Source: Sphingorhabdus sp. EL138
Lineage (GTDB): Bacteria > Pseudomonadota > Alphaproteobacteria > Sphingomonadales > Sphingomonadaceae
Assembly: GCF_900258045.1 (NCBI RefSeq)
Contig: NZ_OGVD01000002.1
Coordinates: 62,001 to 126,000, forward strand
DNA length: 64,000 nucleotides
Reading direction: 5' to 3'
In this document: positions 34,044 to 43,352 of the stretch, one piece after another
How the letters are laid out: each line of letters opens with the position of its first letter
Numbering within the stretch: the first letter of the stretch is position 1
Notes under the pieces: model-generated
The model's input: the letters and a program-made list of their open reading frames with translations, nothing else
What the model was told of the DNA's origin: nothing
Databases searched by the model: none
Translations under genes and position numbers: made by a program

Positions 34044-35567
34044 ATGTATGATTTGGCGATAATTGGTGGCGGCATAAACGGTGTTGGCATTGCGCGCGAT
34101 GCAGTGGGCCGGGGATTGAAAGTCCTGCTGGTTGAGCGCGACGATCTGGCGGCGCACACATCGTCGGCGAGCACCAAACTGGTGCATGGCGGCCTGCGCT
34201 ATCTGGAACATTATGAATTCAGTCTGGTGCGCAAAGCGTTGCAGGAGCGCGAAGTGCTGCTGCGCAATGCGCCGCACATCATTTGGCCGATGCGGTTTGT
34301 GTTGCCAGTGGATGAAGGCATGCGCCCGGCGTGGTTCCTGCGCCTTGGCCTGTTTCTCTATGATCATCTTGGGACGCGGTCTTTGTTGCCGGGGACAAAG
34401 AGCCTCAACTTGCTCAGGGATTTTCGTGGGGCACCGCTGCAAAAGCGATTGAAAAAGGGTTTTGCCTATTCCGATTGCTGGGTGGAGGACGCGCGGCTGG
34501 TGTCATTGACGGCCCGCGATGCCAAGGAGCGCGGCGCCGAGATTCGCATCCAGACGGAATGTGTTGGCATAGAACGAAGCACAGAGCATTGGAGCTTGCA
34601 GCTCAACGGGCAAGATGGCGAAACTACGGAGCAAGCCAAAGTGCTCATCAATGCCGCCGGGCCTTGGGTTGATCCGGTAACGGCGCTTTATGACCAGAGC
34701 ACCAACGCCGCAAAACTGCGCCTCGTCAAAGGTAGTCACATCGTCATTGCGCGCAAATTTGAAGGCGATCACAGCTATATCTTCCAGAATAAGGATGGCC
34801 GGATCATCTTCGCCATTCCCTATGAAGGCGACCACACCCTGATCGGGACGACCGACCAGCCGTGGAGTTATGACGAAGGTCCGGCGAAGATCAGCGACAA
34901 TGAAATCGACTATCTCTGCTCTGTGGCAAGCGAATATTTTGCCGAACCAGTGACCCGCGACGATGTACAATGGACTTATTCCGGGGTGCGGCCGTTGTTT
35001 GATGACCACAGCCAGTCCGCCTCGACCGTGACCCGCGATTATGTGTTTGACTATAATGACGACGGCGGCGCGCCTGTGCTGTCAGTCTTTGGCGGCAAGA
35101 TAACCACTTACCGGGTGCTTGCGCGGCAGGCGATGAAGACGCTGAAGGCGGCCTTGCACGTTGAAACCGATGACTGGACCCGGGATGCACCACTGCCGGG
35201 CGGCGATTTCCCGGCCGATGGTTTTGACGCCCTGGTCGAGAAATACAGTCAGCGCTGGGCCTTTGTCGGCAAAGATGTGATGACCCGGCTGGTACGTGCC
35301 TATGGGACCGATGTCGCGATCATGCTGGGCGATGCCGGAGAAGAGGCTGCCCTCGGACGCCATTTCGGCGCCGGTCTCTATGAGATTGAGCTGCGCTGGC
35401 TGATGGCCCATGAATTTGCAACCACCGCGGAAGACGTGCTGTGGCGCCGGTCCAAACTTGGTTTGCATATGAACGAAGCAGAGAAAGCATCGGTAACCGA
35501 ATGGTTTGCCGCACGGGCCTTGAAAACAAAAACGGCCAGAACAAAAGCCACGGGCACCGTTTCCTGA
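34044..35567 (+). CDS. glpD: Aerobic glycerol-3-phosphate dehydrogenase
   Basis: 507 residues, ATG 34044 (GAGG six bases upstream) with the FAD-binding motif YDLAIIGGGINGVGIARDAVGRG at the N-terminus. Also seen: SSASTKLVHGGLRYLE, GPWVDPVT and FGGKITTYRVLA. It oxidises glycerol 3-phosphate to DHAP at the inner membrane, passing electrons to quinone. glpF, glpK and glpR are not nearby. tRNA-Gly follows 45 bases downstream. Confidence 0.96.
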   Translation: MYDLAIIGGGINGVGIARDAVGRGLKVLLVERDDLAAHTSSASTKLVHGGLRYLEHYEFSLVRKALQEREVLLRNAPHIIWPMRFVLPVDEGMRPAWFLRLGLFLYDHLGTRSLLPGTKSLNLLRDFRGAPLQKRLKKGFAYSDCWVEDARLVSLTARDAKERGAEIRIQTECVGIERSTEHWSLQLNGQDGETTEQAKVLINAAGPWVDPVTALYDQSTNAAKLRLVKGSHIVIARKFEGDHSYIFQNKDGRIIFAIPYEGDHTLIGTTDQPWSYDEGPAKISDNEIDYLCSVASEYFAEPVTRDDVQWTYSGVRPLFDDHSQSASTVTRDYVFDYNDDGGAPVLSVFGGKITTYRVLARQAMKTLKAALHVETDDWTRDAPLPGGDFPADGFDALVEKYSQRWAFVGKDVMTRLVRAYGTDVAIMLGDAGEEAALGRHFGAGLYEIELRWLMAHEFATTAEDVLWRRSKLGLHMNEAEKASVTEWFAARALKTKTARTKATGTVS

Positions 35568-35612
35568 TTGACGCGCCGCCATCGCGATGGCAATAGGCGC
35601 GCTTGGAAACAG

Positions 35613-35686
35613 GCGGGTGTAGCTCAATGGTAGAGCAGAAGCCTTCCAAGCTTACGACGAGGGTTCGATTCCCTTCACCCGCTCCA
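35613..35686 (+). tRNA. tRNA-Gly (TCC anticodon)
   Basis: 74-base cloverleaf: acceptor GCGGGTG/CACCCGC, D arm GCTCAATGGTAGAGC, anticodon loop CTTCCAA (anticodon TCC, reading GGA/GGG), T arm GAGGG-TTCGATT-CCCTT, and encoded TCCA at the 3' end. Confidence 0.97.
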
Positions 35687-35788
35687 GTTGAAAAATCCGC
35701 AAAACCCGTCTCCCATCAGCATGTCTGCCTGCGCTAGACATGCCTCTCGTCTGCAGTTAGCCTGAAACAAAAATCAGGAGGCTGCCAC

Positions 35789-37402
35789 ATGTATGACATT
35801 GCGCTAACCGAATCCTATTTTCCAGCGCAGGGTGGGCCGGAGCCGTCTCCGATGACCGTTGGCGACATGCTCCGCCAGTCGGCGGCGCAGGCGCCCGATC
35901 AGCCGGCGCTCAAAGAGCTGACTTATGAGGGCGCGATTGACCGCTGCTGGACCTATGCCGAACTGTTGAATGATGCGGAGCGGCTGGGCCGGGCGCTCGC
36001 CAGCCGCCATGCGGAGGGCGCGCGGGTGGCGGTCTATGCCAATAATGTGCCCGAATGGGTGCTTCTGGAGCTGGCTTGCGGACTGGCTGGCGTGACACTG
36101 GTGACGGTTAATCCGGCCTATCAGAAGCGTGAACTGAAATATGTGCTCGAACAATCTCGTTCCGAGGCAATCTACTATGTCGCCGACTTTCGCGGGAACC
36201 CGATGCAGGAGATTGCCGACGCGGTTTGCGATGACATTCCGGCGATCAAGCACCGGATATTGCTGACTGATCATGATGCGCTTTATGCAGGGGAAGATAG
36301 CGGCACGCTGCGCGATCCGAAGCCGCAGGATGCGGTGCAGCTGCAATATACATCCGGCACGACCGGTTTCCCGAAAGGCGCAGTGCTTCATCATAACGGC
36401 CTCGTCCGCAATGGCGTTGATACGATGGCCCGGGGCGGGATGGAACAAGGCGATATCTTTGTGCACACCATGCCGCTTTTCCATACAACCGGCTGCGCTA
36501 TACTGGTGCTGGGCGGGTTTGGCCGATGCGGCACCATGCTGCTTGCCCCGATGTTTGATCCTGTGATGATTGCGAATGTCATTGAAAGCGAGCAGGCCAA
36601 GTTCATCCTTGGCGTACCGACCATGCTGGTGGCCCTGATCGACGAAGTGCGCCGATCGGGCCAGGACGTTTCCTCGACACGGCGGATCATGTCCGGTGGA
36701 GCGATGGTCGCCCCGCAACTGTGCCGCGATGCCAAGGATGTGTTCGGCGCGCCGATCCAGATTGTCTACGGCCAGACCGAAACCTCGCCAGTACTGACAC
36801 AGGCCTGGTATGAGGATTCGGACGAAGACCTGACCCAGACGATTGGCCAGCCCGCGGCACATACGGAAATTTCCATCCGTGATCCGCAAACCAACACCGT
36901 CCTGCCGGTCGGTGAGCAGGGCGAGATTTGCGCGCGCGCCTATAGCGTGATGCTGGGCTATAATGACAATCCCGAGGCCACGGCTGCTGCGATCGATAGC
37001 GAAGGCTGGCTACACACCGGCGATCTGGGGCGCATGGATGCGCGCGGCTATGTCAGGATTACCGGCCGGGTCAAGGAGATGATCATTCGCGGCGGCGAGA
37101 ATCTGTTCCCGGCGGAAATTGAAAACGCGATGCTGGAGCATGACGCGATTGACGAGGTTGCCGTTGTCGGCATTCCGGACGACAAATGGGGTGAACAGGT
37201 TGCCTGTTTCTTCCGCAGCGGTTCCGGCCAGACATTGCACGCGGACGATCTGAAAGCCTTCATCCGTGATCGCCTGTCGCCGCAAAAGACGCCAGCCTAT
37301 TGGATCAGTGTATCGGAATGGCCGCTCACCGGCTCGGGCAAGATTCAGAAATTCAAACTGGTCGAGGCGTTTGAAGCGGGTGCGTTTGATCTACTGAGCT
37401 AG
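35789..37402 (+). CDS. Fatty-acyl-CoA synthetase-like AMP-binding ligase
   Basis: 537 residues. Canonical adenylate-forming motifs: P-loop YTSGTTGFPKGAVL, YGQTETSPVL, WLHTGDLGRMDARGYVRITGR, and C-terminal PLTGSGKIQKF with the catalytic Lys. It activates a carboxylic acid to acyl-CoA via acyl-AMP; length and motifs fit medium/long-chain or aromatic acids. ATG 35789 has AGGAGG upstream. It is not in an operon with clear pathway partners. Confidence 0.95.
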   Translation: MYDIALTESYFPAQGGPEPSPMTVGDMLRQSAAQAPDQPALKELTYEGAIDRCWTYAELLNDAERLGRALASRHAEGARVAVYANNVPEWVLLELACGLAGVTLVTVNPAYQKRELKYVLEQSRSEAIYYVADFRGNPMQEIADAVCDDIPAIKHRILLTDHDALYAGEDSGTLRDPKPQDAVQLQYTSGTTGFPKGAVLHHNGLVRNGVDTMARGGMEQGDIFVHTMPLFHTTGCAILVLGGFGRCGTMLLAPMFDPVMIANVIESEQAKFILGVPTMLVALIDEVRRSGQDVSSTRRIMSGGAMVAPQLCRDAKDVFGAPIQIVYGQTETSPVLTQAWYEDSDEDLTQTIGQPAAHTEISIRDPQTNTVLPVGEQGEICARAYSVMLGYNDNPEATAAAIDSEGWLHTGDLGRMDARGYVRITGRVKEMIIRGGENLFPAEIENAMLEHDAIDEVAVVGIPDDKWGEQVACFFRSGSGQTLHADDLKAFIRDRLSPQKTPAYWISVSEWPLTGSGKIQKFKLVEAFEAGAFDLLS

Positions 37403-37526
37403 CGTGGCCGTTCGCTTTGGATGACAAAACGGTCGGCTGATCGTAACCGGGCAAGCCACCCGGGTGGACTCGCATTGCGGAGCAATTAAGATGCCCTCCG
37501 TCATTCTTACCTGAAAGGAAAAGCCG

Positions 37527-37952
37527 ATGTCTGTGAATGTAATCTACAAAACCAGCGCCACCGCCACGGGTGGGCGAGATGGATCGGCAAAGTCTGATGA
37601 CGGATCCGTCGATGTGAAGTTGATCGTGCCGAAAGAAATGGGCGGACCTGGCGGTGTCGGCGCGAATCCGGAAAAGCTTTTCGCCGCCGGTTATTCGGCC
37701 TGCTTTCTTGGTGCGATGAAAGCCGTTTCGGGCAAGGAATCTGTTCAAGTCCCGGATGAAGCAACGGTAACAGCAACAATTGGCTTTGGTCCGCGTGAGG
37801 AAGGCGGTTACGGGATTACGGCCGATCTGCAGATCGCACTACCGGGTGTGGATCGGGCCGATGCCGAACGTTTGGTTCACGCAGCGCATGAGGTTTGCCC
37901 CTACTCAAACGCTACGCGCGGCAATGTCGATGTCGGTCTCACTGTCGTTTGA
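37527..37952 (+). CDS. ohr: Organic hydroperoxide resistance protein
   Basis: 141 residues of the Ohr/OsmC fold: NPEKLFAAGYSACFLGAM holds the peroxidatic Cys near residue 61 and HEVCPYSNATRGNVDV the resolving Cys; the Arg/Glu network residues are also visible. It reduces organic hydroperoxides with lipoylated proteins. AAAGGAAAAG precedes the ATG. No ohrR gene is adjacent. Confidence 0.97.
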   Translation: MSVNVIYKTSATATGGRDGSAKSDDGSVDVKLIVPKEMGGPGGVGANPEKLFAAGYSACFLGAMKAVSGKESVQVPDEATVTATIGFGPREEGGYGITADLQIALPGVDRADAERLVHAAHEVCPYSNATRGNVDVGLTVV

Positions 37953-37992
37953 CGCAGTGCCTGGATGGTCGCGGGAATAGCTGATCTGTGTG

Positions 37993-38598
37993 TCATTCCG
38001 CCTGACGAGCGGAATACCAGACTGCGCAGCCGGCAAAAAATGTCGCAATGGCTCCGCTTGCTCCGGCCAGTGGCACGGCGCCCAGTCCCATACGTACGGC
38101 AGCAATATTCAGCACAATCGCGACCAGTCCGGTAATCAGACTGACCAGACCGAGGGCCCGGCCGACGGTATCTACACCACGGAACAGCGATAGCCCGAAC
38201 AATATAGCCGCGAGTCCCAGAACGACCTTGGCCAGATAGTAAAACAGAAATGATCCTGCGAGCACAGTACCCATAAGGGGTGCAAATTCTTCACCCGCCT
38301 GGCTGGCCGGTAGAAACATGGACAGTCCGATGCCCGACTGGATCATGTTCATCAATCCGGCCACCACCAGCGCCGCCCAGCCCAACTGCAGGTTTGGGGA
38401 CCGGACAAGGCCAACAAGAGAGGCAATCGCTATGGCGGTGAATATGAGAAGTTCTGCGGTCCAGATTGTGGAACGGAGCGGCCAACCTTCGACAATTCCG
38501 ACGCCGCTGAGCGTCGCCGTATAAACCAGCTGTGAAATAACGGTGAGTATCAGCAGGGCTGATATAAATATTGCGATAGGACGCGTCGTCTGTGGCAT
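37993..38598 (-). CDS. Polytopic membrane protein of unknown function
   Basis: 201 residues, strongly hydrophobic, with about six predicted membrane segments (IAIFISALLILTVISQLVY, AELLIFTAIAIASLVGLV, LGWAALVVAGLMNMI, LAGSFLFYYLAKVVLGLAAILFGLS, ALGLVSLITGLVAIVLNI, GAIATFFAGCAVWY). I do not recognise a named family. GGAGG precedes the ATG at 38598. The 210-base gap to the next gene shows nothing recognisable. Confidence 0.75.
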   Translation of the reverse strand: MPQTTRPIAIFISALLILTVISQLVYTATLSGVGIVEGWPLRSTIWTAELLIFTAIAIASLVGLVRSPNLQLGWAALVVAGLMNMIQSGIGLSMFLPASQAGEEFAPLMGTVLAGSFLFYYLAKVVLGLAAILFGLSLFRGVDTVGRALGLVSLITGLVAIVLNIAAVRMGLGAVPLAGASGAIATFFAGCAVWYSARQAE

Positions 38599-38808
38599 GA
38601 TTCCTCCTTGGTCTCCCGGATATCAAATCTATTCGATCCGGCGGCGCAATTGGTTACAGCTAAGATAAAATAGATATTGGACCAGTCATGAGCTTTGAAC
38701 AAGGCGCGGCCGTGAAGCACTTGGCGAGGCGTTTTTCTGCGATGCCAATGTCCGCTATGGGCGCAAAAGGAGATGGAACAAATTGGAAGCAAGTCGTTTC
38801 ACTTGCGT

Positions 38809-39195
38809 CTACGGCCGTTCTGAGGGTTGCCACAATTCCATCTGATTACCTTCAGGGTCACGAAACCACGCAAAAGTTCCTACCCCCTCAAGCAAAAAAT
38901 CTGTCCTGAGCACCTCTCCACCGTGTTTTCGTATCCTATCGATCACTCCGGCGATGTCATCTACGATAAAGTTGAACATGAATTTCCCCGGATAATGGAT
39001 CGTGTCGTTCGACGATATGGACCATTGAACATACGAACCAAGCGGATACTTGCCTGGATCAAAGGAAATACCAAACGAGCCAGTGTTTGAATCACCAAAG
39101 TCATCAAGTCCAAGGGCTGCTTGATACCAGATTGCAAGCTCCTCCGGATTTGCCGACTTCATAAAAGTGCCACCAATCCCAATTGCTTGAGCCAT
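38809..39195 (-). CDS. VOC-family (glyoxalase-like) protein
   Basis: 128 residues from ATG 39195 with GGAGG seven bases upstream. N-terminal unit MKSANPEELAIWYQAALGLDDF and C-terminal EGVGTFAWFRDPEGNQMELWQP give the two beta-alpha-beta modules of the vicinal oxygen chelate fold, with a terminal Glu metal ligand. Substrate unknown. An inverted repeat TGGTTC-N5-GAACCA (39297-39313) lies upstream and could be a regulatory site. Confidence 0.87.
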   Translation of the reverse strand: MAQAIGIGGTFMKSANPEELAIWYQAALGLDDFGDSNTGSFGISFDPGKYPLGSYVQWSISSNDTIHYPGKFMFNFIVDDIAGVIDRIRKHGGEVLRTDFLLEGVGTFAWFRDPEGNQMELWQPSERP

Positions 39196-39813
39196 GGTCT
39201 TTCCTCCAATAGCCATTGTCAATAACATGCCATCCCATTGAGTTACAGTAAAGGAAGCAGAAGGAGCTTTTGGGAAGTGATGTCGTTGTGTTCCGGTGGT
39301 TCATAACGAACCAAACGACAATTGTCCGCTAACGGGATAAAACAGACAGAAATCTGCTAAACTGACGCACTATTTTCTACCCTAAAAACGCCCGGACCCC
39401 GCTATTGCCAGAAAATCTAATCTACCACCTCGATAATAATGATTCCTACGCAAATCATTCAGGCTCGAGTATCTAAATCTGAACGAGATTATACAACTTC
39501 TACACAGAATCGATAAAAAATGTACAATTTGCTGCAGGCAAAGGCCTTTTGATATTGAGGGGAGAGAAAGAGCAAGCCGGAGAATCTCAAAGCGACAAGC
39601 TTTTAGGAAAGCGTCAAAAGCGGGAGCAAAGGGTGATGATAGTCCAGCCATCTCCGCAAACTTTCAGCGAAATGAACGGTTTGCCTGTCCTGATACAATT
39701 TGCGACAATTTTGTCCTGTTCTGACAAATTTACGGGACATATCACCCTTAGAAACATGTTCATGGCGGCCACCAAGAACCGCCTGCCTGAATGAGCAGAT
39801 AAGGAAGAACAAC
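39196..39813. other. 618-base gene-poor A+T-rich gap with repeated elements upstream of the EF-hand gene
   Basis: No credible gene is seen. Near the right end are two copies of TGTCCTG (39686-39692, 39712-39718), 26 bases apart, and an inverted repeat TTTGTC-N7-GACAAA (39710-39715/39723-39728). These fit a binding site for the OmpR-type regulator encoded downstream, or another factor, ahead of the EF-hand gene promoter. The left two thirds show nothing recognisable. Confidence 0.4.
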
Positions 39814-40431
39814 ATGAAAAAGACAATTTTGATTTCGAGTGCGACGGCTCTTTTGATTGCCAGCGGCGTAGCCATTGCGGCTCCCGGTGGCGGTGGAGGA
39901 AAAGGCTGGATGCGGGCTGATGCCAATAATGACAATCAGGTCACCCGTGCCGAAATGACTGCTTCTCTGGAAGAGCGCTGGGCGAAGATGGACGCCAATC
40001 AGGACGGCCAGATTTCATCGGCTGATCGTGATGCACGGAAGGCCCAGCGCTTTGCTGAAATGGACACAAATGGCGACGGCGGTGTTTCGCAGGCAGAGAT
40101 GGAAGCGCATCGCGCCAACCGGAAGGCTGAACGGTTTGCCCGCGCCGATGTAGATGGCGACGGCAAATTGAGCCAAGAAGAAATGCAGAATATGCGCGGC
40201 AATCGTGGTGGCAAAGGCTGGGGCAAACGTGGCGGCAAAGGCAAGCGCGGCGGCATGATGAAGCGCGCCGACACCAATGGCGATCAGATGATCAGTAAAG
40301 CCGAGTTTCAAGCAGCAGCGATGGCACGCTTTAACAAAGCAGATGCCAATGGTGACGGCATAGTGACCGCTGAAGAACGGCAAGCGGCTCGTGAAGCGCG
40401 CCGCGGCGCAAGGAATAAAAGAGGCGGTTAA
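39814..40431 (+). CDS. Exported six-EF-hand calcium-binding protein
   Basis: 205 residues with a signal peptide (LISSATALLIASGVAIAA) and AAGGAAG upstream. Six EF-hand calcium loops: residues 36-47, 60-71, 84-95, 112-123, 153-164 and 177-188 (DxNxDG-type). Loops 1 and 5 have Asn or Gln in place of the conserved Gly at position 6, and loop 2 ends in Asp. A Gly/Lys/Arg-rich linker (GKGWGKRGGKGKRGG, residues 133-147) separates loops 4 and 5. Likely a periplasmic calcium buffer or sensor. An OmpR-EnvZ-type pair follows after a terminator. Confidence 0.9.
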   Translation: MKKTILISSATALLIASGVAIAAPGGGGGKGWMRADANNDNQVTRAEMTASLEERWAKMDANQDGQISSADRDARKAQRFAEMDTNGDGGVSQAEMEAHRANRKAERFARADVDGDGKLSQEEMQNMRGNRGGKGWGKRGGKGKRGGMMKRADTNGDQMISKAEFQAAAMARFNKADANGDGIVTAEERQAAREARRGARNKRGG

Positions 40432-40454
40432 TCCCTGAACCACTCTTTTATGTG

Positions 40455-40508
40455 AACGGGTCACCGGCATACCCTCCCGTAACAGCGCCGGTGATCCGTT
40501 CCTTTTTT
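40455..40508 (+). terminator. Intrinsic terminator after the EF-hand gene
   Basis: AACGGGTCACCGGC (40455-40468) pairs with GCCGGTGATCCGTT (40487-40500) over 14 positions with one G-T wobble, followed by six T (40503-40508). It separates the EF-hand gene from the two-component genes, although readthrough is possible. Confidence 0.92.
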
Positions 40509-40532
40509 ATAAACCTGTGTTAGGTGAGCCAG

Positions 40533-41249
40533 ATGTCGGGACAAACGCATATTTTATTGGTCGATGATGAGGCCACGTTGCGTGAACCGTTGGCCGAATA
40601 TCTGGTAAAGCAGGGTTTTCGCGTTCAGCAGGCCGGTGATGCCAGTCAAGCGCGTTCGGTAATGAACGCATTTAACTTTGACATTGTCTTGCTTGATATC
40701 ATGATGCCGGGAGAAGATGGTCTCAGCTTCTGCCGCCATGTTCGCGAAACGACGGGAACGCCGGTTATTTTCATCAGCGCGAAAGGCGAAGAACTGGAAC
40801 GGATTATCGGCCTGGAACTCGGCGCCGATGATTATGTAACGAAACCCTTTAGTCCGAGAGAGTTGGTAGCGCGGATCAAAGTTGTGTTGCGGCGAACCAA
40901 CGGGGGCAATGGGGTGAAGTCCGGCAGCGGCGCGATTTACCAGTTTTCCGGTTGGACGCTCAAAACCGATCAGCGCAGCCTGGTCGACAGCGAAGGCGTT
41001 GCGGTGCCGCTGTCCAGCGGTGAATATCAAATGCTTCTCGCCTTGCTTTCGCGCGCAGGCCAAGTACTCAACCGCGATCAGTTGCTCGACATTACCCAGG
41101 GCCGCGAAGCGCATGCCTTTGACCGTGCTGTTGACAATCAGATCAGCCGATTGCGCCGAAAAATAGAGGCGGACCCGAAAAAACCGGAAATTGTCAAAAC
41201 CGTCTGGGGCGGCGGCTATGTTCTGGCCGGGGACGTTCGGACATTATGA
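40533..41249 (+). CDS. OmpR-family response regulator
   Basis: 238 residues from ATG 40533 (AGGTGA five bases upstream); a GTG three codons earlier is less likely. Receiver: HILLVDDEATLREPL, phosphoacceptor Asp55 in IVLLDIMMPGEDG, then FISAKG Lys. A winged-helix OmpR output domain follows (LSSGEYQMLLALLSRAGQVLNRDQLLDITQGREAHAFDRAVDNQISRLRRKIE). It overlaps the kinase gene ATGA, so they form a unit. Target genes may include the EF-hand gene upstream. Confidence 0.97.
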   Translation: MSGQTHILLVDDEATLREPLAEYLVKQGFRVQQAGDASQARSVMNAFNFDIVLLDIMMPGEDGLSFCRHVRETTGTPVIFISAKGEELERIIGLELGADDYVTKPFSPRELVARIKVVLRRTNGGNGVKSGSGAIYQFSGWTLKTDQRSLVDSEGVAVPLSSGEYQMLLALLSRAGQVLNRDQLLDITQGREAHAFDRAVDNQISRLRRKIEADPKKPEIVKTVWGGGYVLAGDVRTL

Positions 41250-42646
41250 AGCGATTGCTGCCCAATAGTTTGATCGGCCAGCTTTTGGCACTTGTGGCGG
41301 TCACCCTGCTGATAGCGCAGGGGATCAATGTCTTTCTATTATATCAGGGTGCGCAAAATCAGAAAATGGTTGAGGCGTCTGCTTCGGCCGTTGCGCGGAT
41401 CGCCTGGGAAGCGGAAAGAATCAATGAACGCGGCTTTCGCGAGCGGCGATATCGCCGCGATGGCAGCCTGCGCATCCGGCGGAACCGTCCCAGCACTACC
41501 TCGCAAAGCGCGATTGAAGACGGGCAAACCCGATTGCCAAGTGTCGAAGAACGTGCCGCCCGTGCGTTCGACAATCTGGGAATTGCTTTATTGTCTGTTC
41601 AGGCCGTACGCGTTGATAGCCTCCCAGCCAATATGAGAAATAGCGTGATCGGATTGGGCCGCGAACGTCAAAGGATGCGGGCGATCGCCTATCGCAAAAG
41701 GCCTCACAAGATTGATGGCTTCATAATCATGTCGGCGCAAGTTGGCGAAGGACGATGGCTCAATATTGCATCGGTCATCCGAGACCGTAATCCGCGACTC
41801 ATACGTACGCTGTTGTTCCAGACTGCGGTGATATATCTGATCTTGCTGATCCCGCTTATCTGGTTGGGACGCTATATATCACGCCCACTGAAAGCACTGA
41901 CCAAAGGAGCGGAAGATTTCCGCCCGGGGGCAAGTGCTCCGATAGCGGAAAGCGGTCCGCCTGATACGAAGCAACTGATCGCCGCGTTTAATGAAATGAA
42001 TGACCGTGTCGGCGCGATGCTCGATGAAAAAAATGTCATGCTGGGCGCGATCGGCCACGATTTGCGCACACCCCTGGCCGCTCTGCGCGTGCGGGTTGAG
42101 AGCGTGGAGGATGAGGAAGAACGCGACCGGATGATTGCCGGGATTGATGATATGGACCGGACGCTGGATGACATATTGTCACTGGCACGGCTCGGGCGGT
42201 CAAAAGAAGCGGCAGAGCCAACCGATATCAGTGCGCTGATCGAGACGGTAGCGGATGAGTTTACCGACATGGGCGCAGCGGTTTCCTTCACGCGCAGTGG
42301 GCGGACAATCGCCAATATCCGGGCGACCCTGATCCGCCGGGCACTCAGGAACCTGATCGGCAATGCCGTGAAATATGGCAAAGAAGCCGCCATCTCTGTG
42401 GACAAAGACGGGGACAAGCTGGTGATTCATGTGGATGATAATGGCCCGGGCATAGCGGAAGATCAGATCGAGGCCATGTTCGAACCCTTTGCCCGTGCCG
42501 AGATTTCCCGCAACCGGGCGACCGGCGGGTCGGGTCTTGGCCTGACACTCGCCCGCGCAATCATGCGTGATCATGGCGGTGATGTAACCTTGCAAAACCG
42601 GGCAGAAGGCGGCCTTCGGGCGTCACTCATCCTCAGTCTGGATTAG
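41246..42646 (+). CDS. EnvZ-type sensor histidine kinase with strongly basic periplasmic domain
   Basis: 466 residues: TM1 (IGQLLALVAVTLLIAQGINVF), a periplasmic part of about residues 33-188 that is unusually rich in Arg (ERINERGFRERRYRRDGSLR and RERQRMRAIAYRKRPH), TM2 (LFQTAVIYLILLIPLIWLG), HAMP, HisKA (AIGHDLRTPLAALR, His271), and HATPase_c (LIRRALRNLIGNAVKYG, DDNGPGIAEDQ, GGSGLGLTLARAI). It autophosphorylates on His and passes phosphate to the adjacent regulator. The basic sensor domain suggests an anionic ligand. Its stop overlaps the convergent motB remnant by 14 bases. Confidence 0.95.
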   Translation: MKRLLPNSLIGQLLALVAVTLLIAQGINVFLLYQGAQNQKMVEASASAVARIAWEAERINERGFRERRYRRDGSLRIRRNRPSTTSQSAIEDGQTRLPSVEERAARAFDNLGIALLSVQAVRVDSLPANMRNSVIGLGRERQRMRAIAYRKRPHKIDGFIIMSAQVGEGRWLNIASVIRDRNPRLIRTLLFQTAVIYLILLIPLIWLGRYISRPLKALTKGAEDFRPGASAPIAESGPPDTKQLIAAFNEMNDRVGAMLDEKNVMLGAIGHDLRTPLAALRVRVESVEDEEERDRMIAGIDDMDRTLDDILSLARLGRSKEAAEPTDISALIETVADEFTDMGAAVSFTRSGRTIANIRATLIRRALRNLIGNAVKYGKEAAISVDKDGDKLVIHVDDNGPGIAEDQIEAMFEPFARAEISRNRATGGSGLGLTLARAIMRDHGGDVTLQNRAEGGLRASLILSLD

Positions 42647-43352
42647 CGACCTTCTGCCACCCAAGGGTGATCGAGATCCTGCGGTTGCGGGGATCATATA
42701 TATCATGCGGTGTATAAGGTTCCCGGTCCGCGACGCCCTCAATTTTGAAAAACGCGTCAGGGCCTATGCCATTTTGTTGCAGGGTTTGGCGTGTCGCCTC
42801 TGCCCTTGCGGTGGACAGCATCCAGTTGTTCATCGTGCGCCCGGATGAAAAGGGCAGGGCATCGGTATGTCCCCGCACCATTAGCGGGTTGGGTGCCGGT
42901 TTGATCGCGGCCGCGACCTCGGCCAGCAATTTGCGCGCGGGCGCGCGCAGTGTGTCGGTGGCGAGTGCAAACATCGAAAAGTCGGCCTCGTCGATCAGCT
43001 CGATCCGCAGGCCCTCCCGTGTTTCGGTAAAGCGAATGTTGTTGTCGAACCTTTTCAACTCTTCGCTACGTTCAAGCCGCTCCGTGATCCGCTGCCTGAC
43101 CGCGGCAAATTCCTCACGGTCTTTCTGGTTGTGCACTGCGTTGGCGGCGGTGCTGTCTTTCGGAATGGCCAGCGATCGTTCCCCGACCTGGGCGGCGCGG
43201 CTGCGGTAATCCTCTTCGGACAGGATGGAATCACCGCCGAAGAAGCTGTCTGCCCCCGCATTATTCTCCCGCATTTCAACCAATGTCGGCGTAAAATATT
43301 CGGCCAGCGCCTTGCGTTCCTGTTCATCGGTGGAACTGAGCAGCCAAACCAG
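42633..43352 (-). pseudogene. motB remnant: OmpA-type C-terminus without the membrane anchor
   Basis: From the LVWLLSSTDEQERKALAEYFTPT segment onward this matches flagellar stator protein MotB: ENNAGADSFFGGDSIL, the plug/linker region, and the peptidoglycan-binding OmpA domain (PLMVRGHTDALPFSSGRTMNNWMLSTARAEATRQTLQQNGI, PRNRRISITL). In intact MotB the preceding part is a transmembrane helix with the proton-binding Asp, as in ADFVTAMMAFFLLMWLL. Here that sequence is absent; upstream in this frame is unrelated reading through the HTH gene. No motA is nearby. A deletion appears to have joined motB to the HTH gene. Confidence 0.85.

Noticed and set aside
33420-34442. 340-codon minus-strand open frame across the GFA and glpD genes
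   Set aside because: It crosses two recognised genes on the other strand and has no domain or plausible start.
35804-36889. 361-codon minus-strand open frame opposite the acyl-CoA ligase
   Set aside because: Arg/His-rich composition, no motifs, and fully covered by a strong AMP-ligase gene.
38688-38909. Plus-strand frame of 73 codons in the gap after the membrane protein
   Set aside because: It runs antisense into the VOC gene and has no family features.
39549-39794. Short plus-strand frame (81 codons) before the EF-hand gene
   Set aside because: No ribosome binding site, no motif and composition of non-coding DNA.
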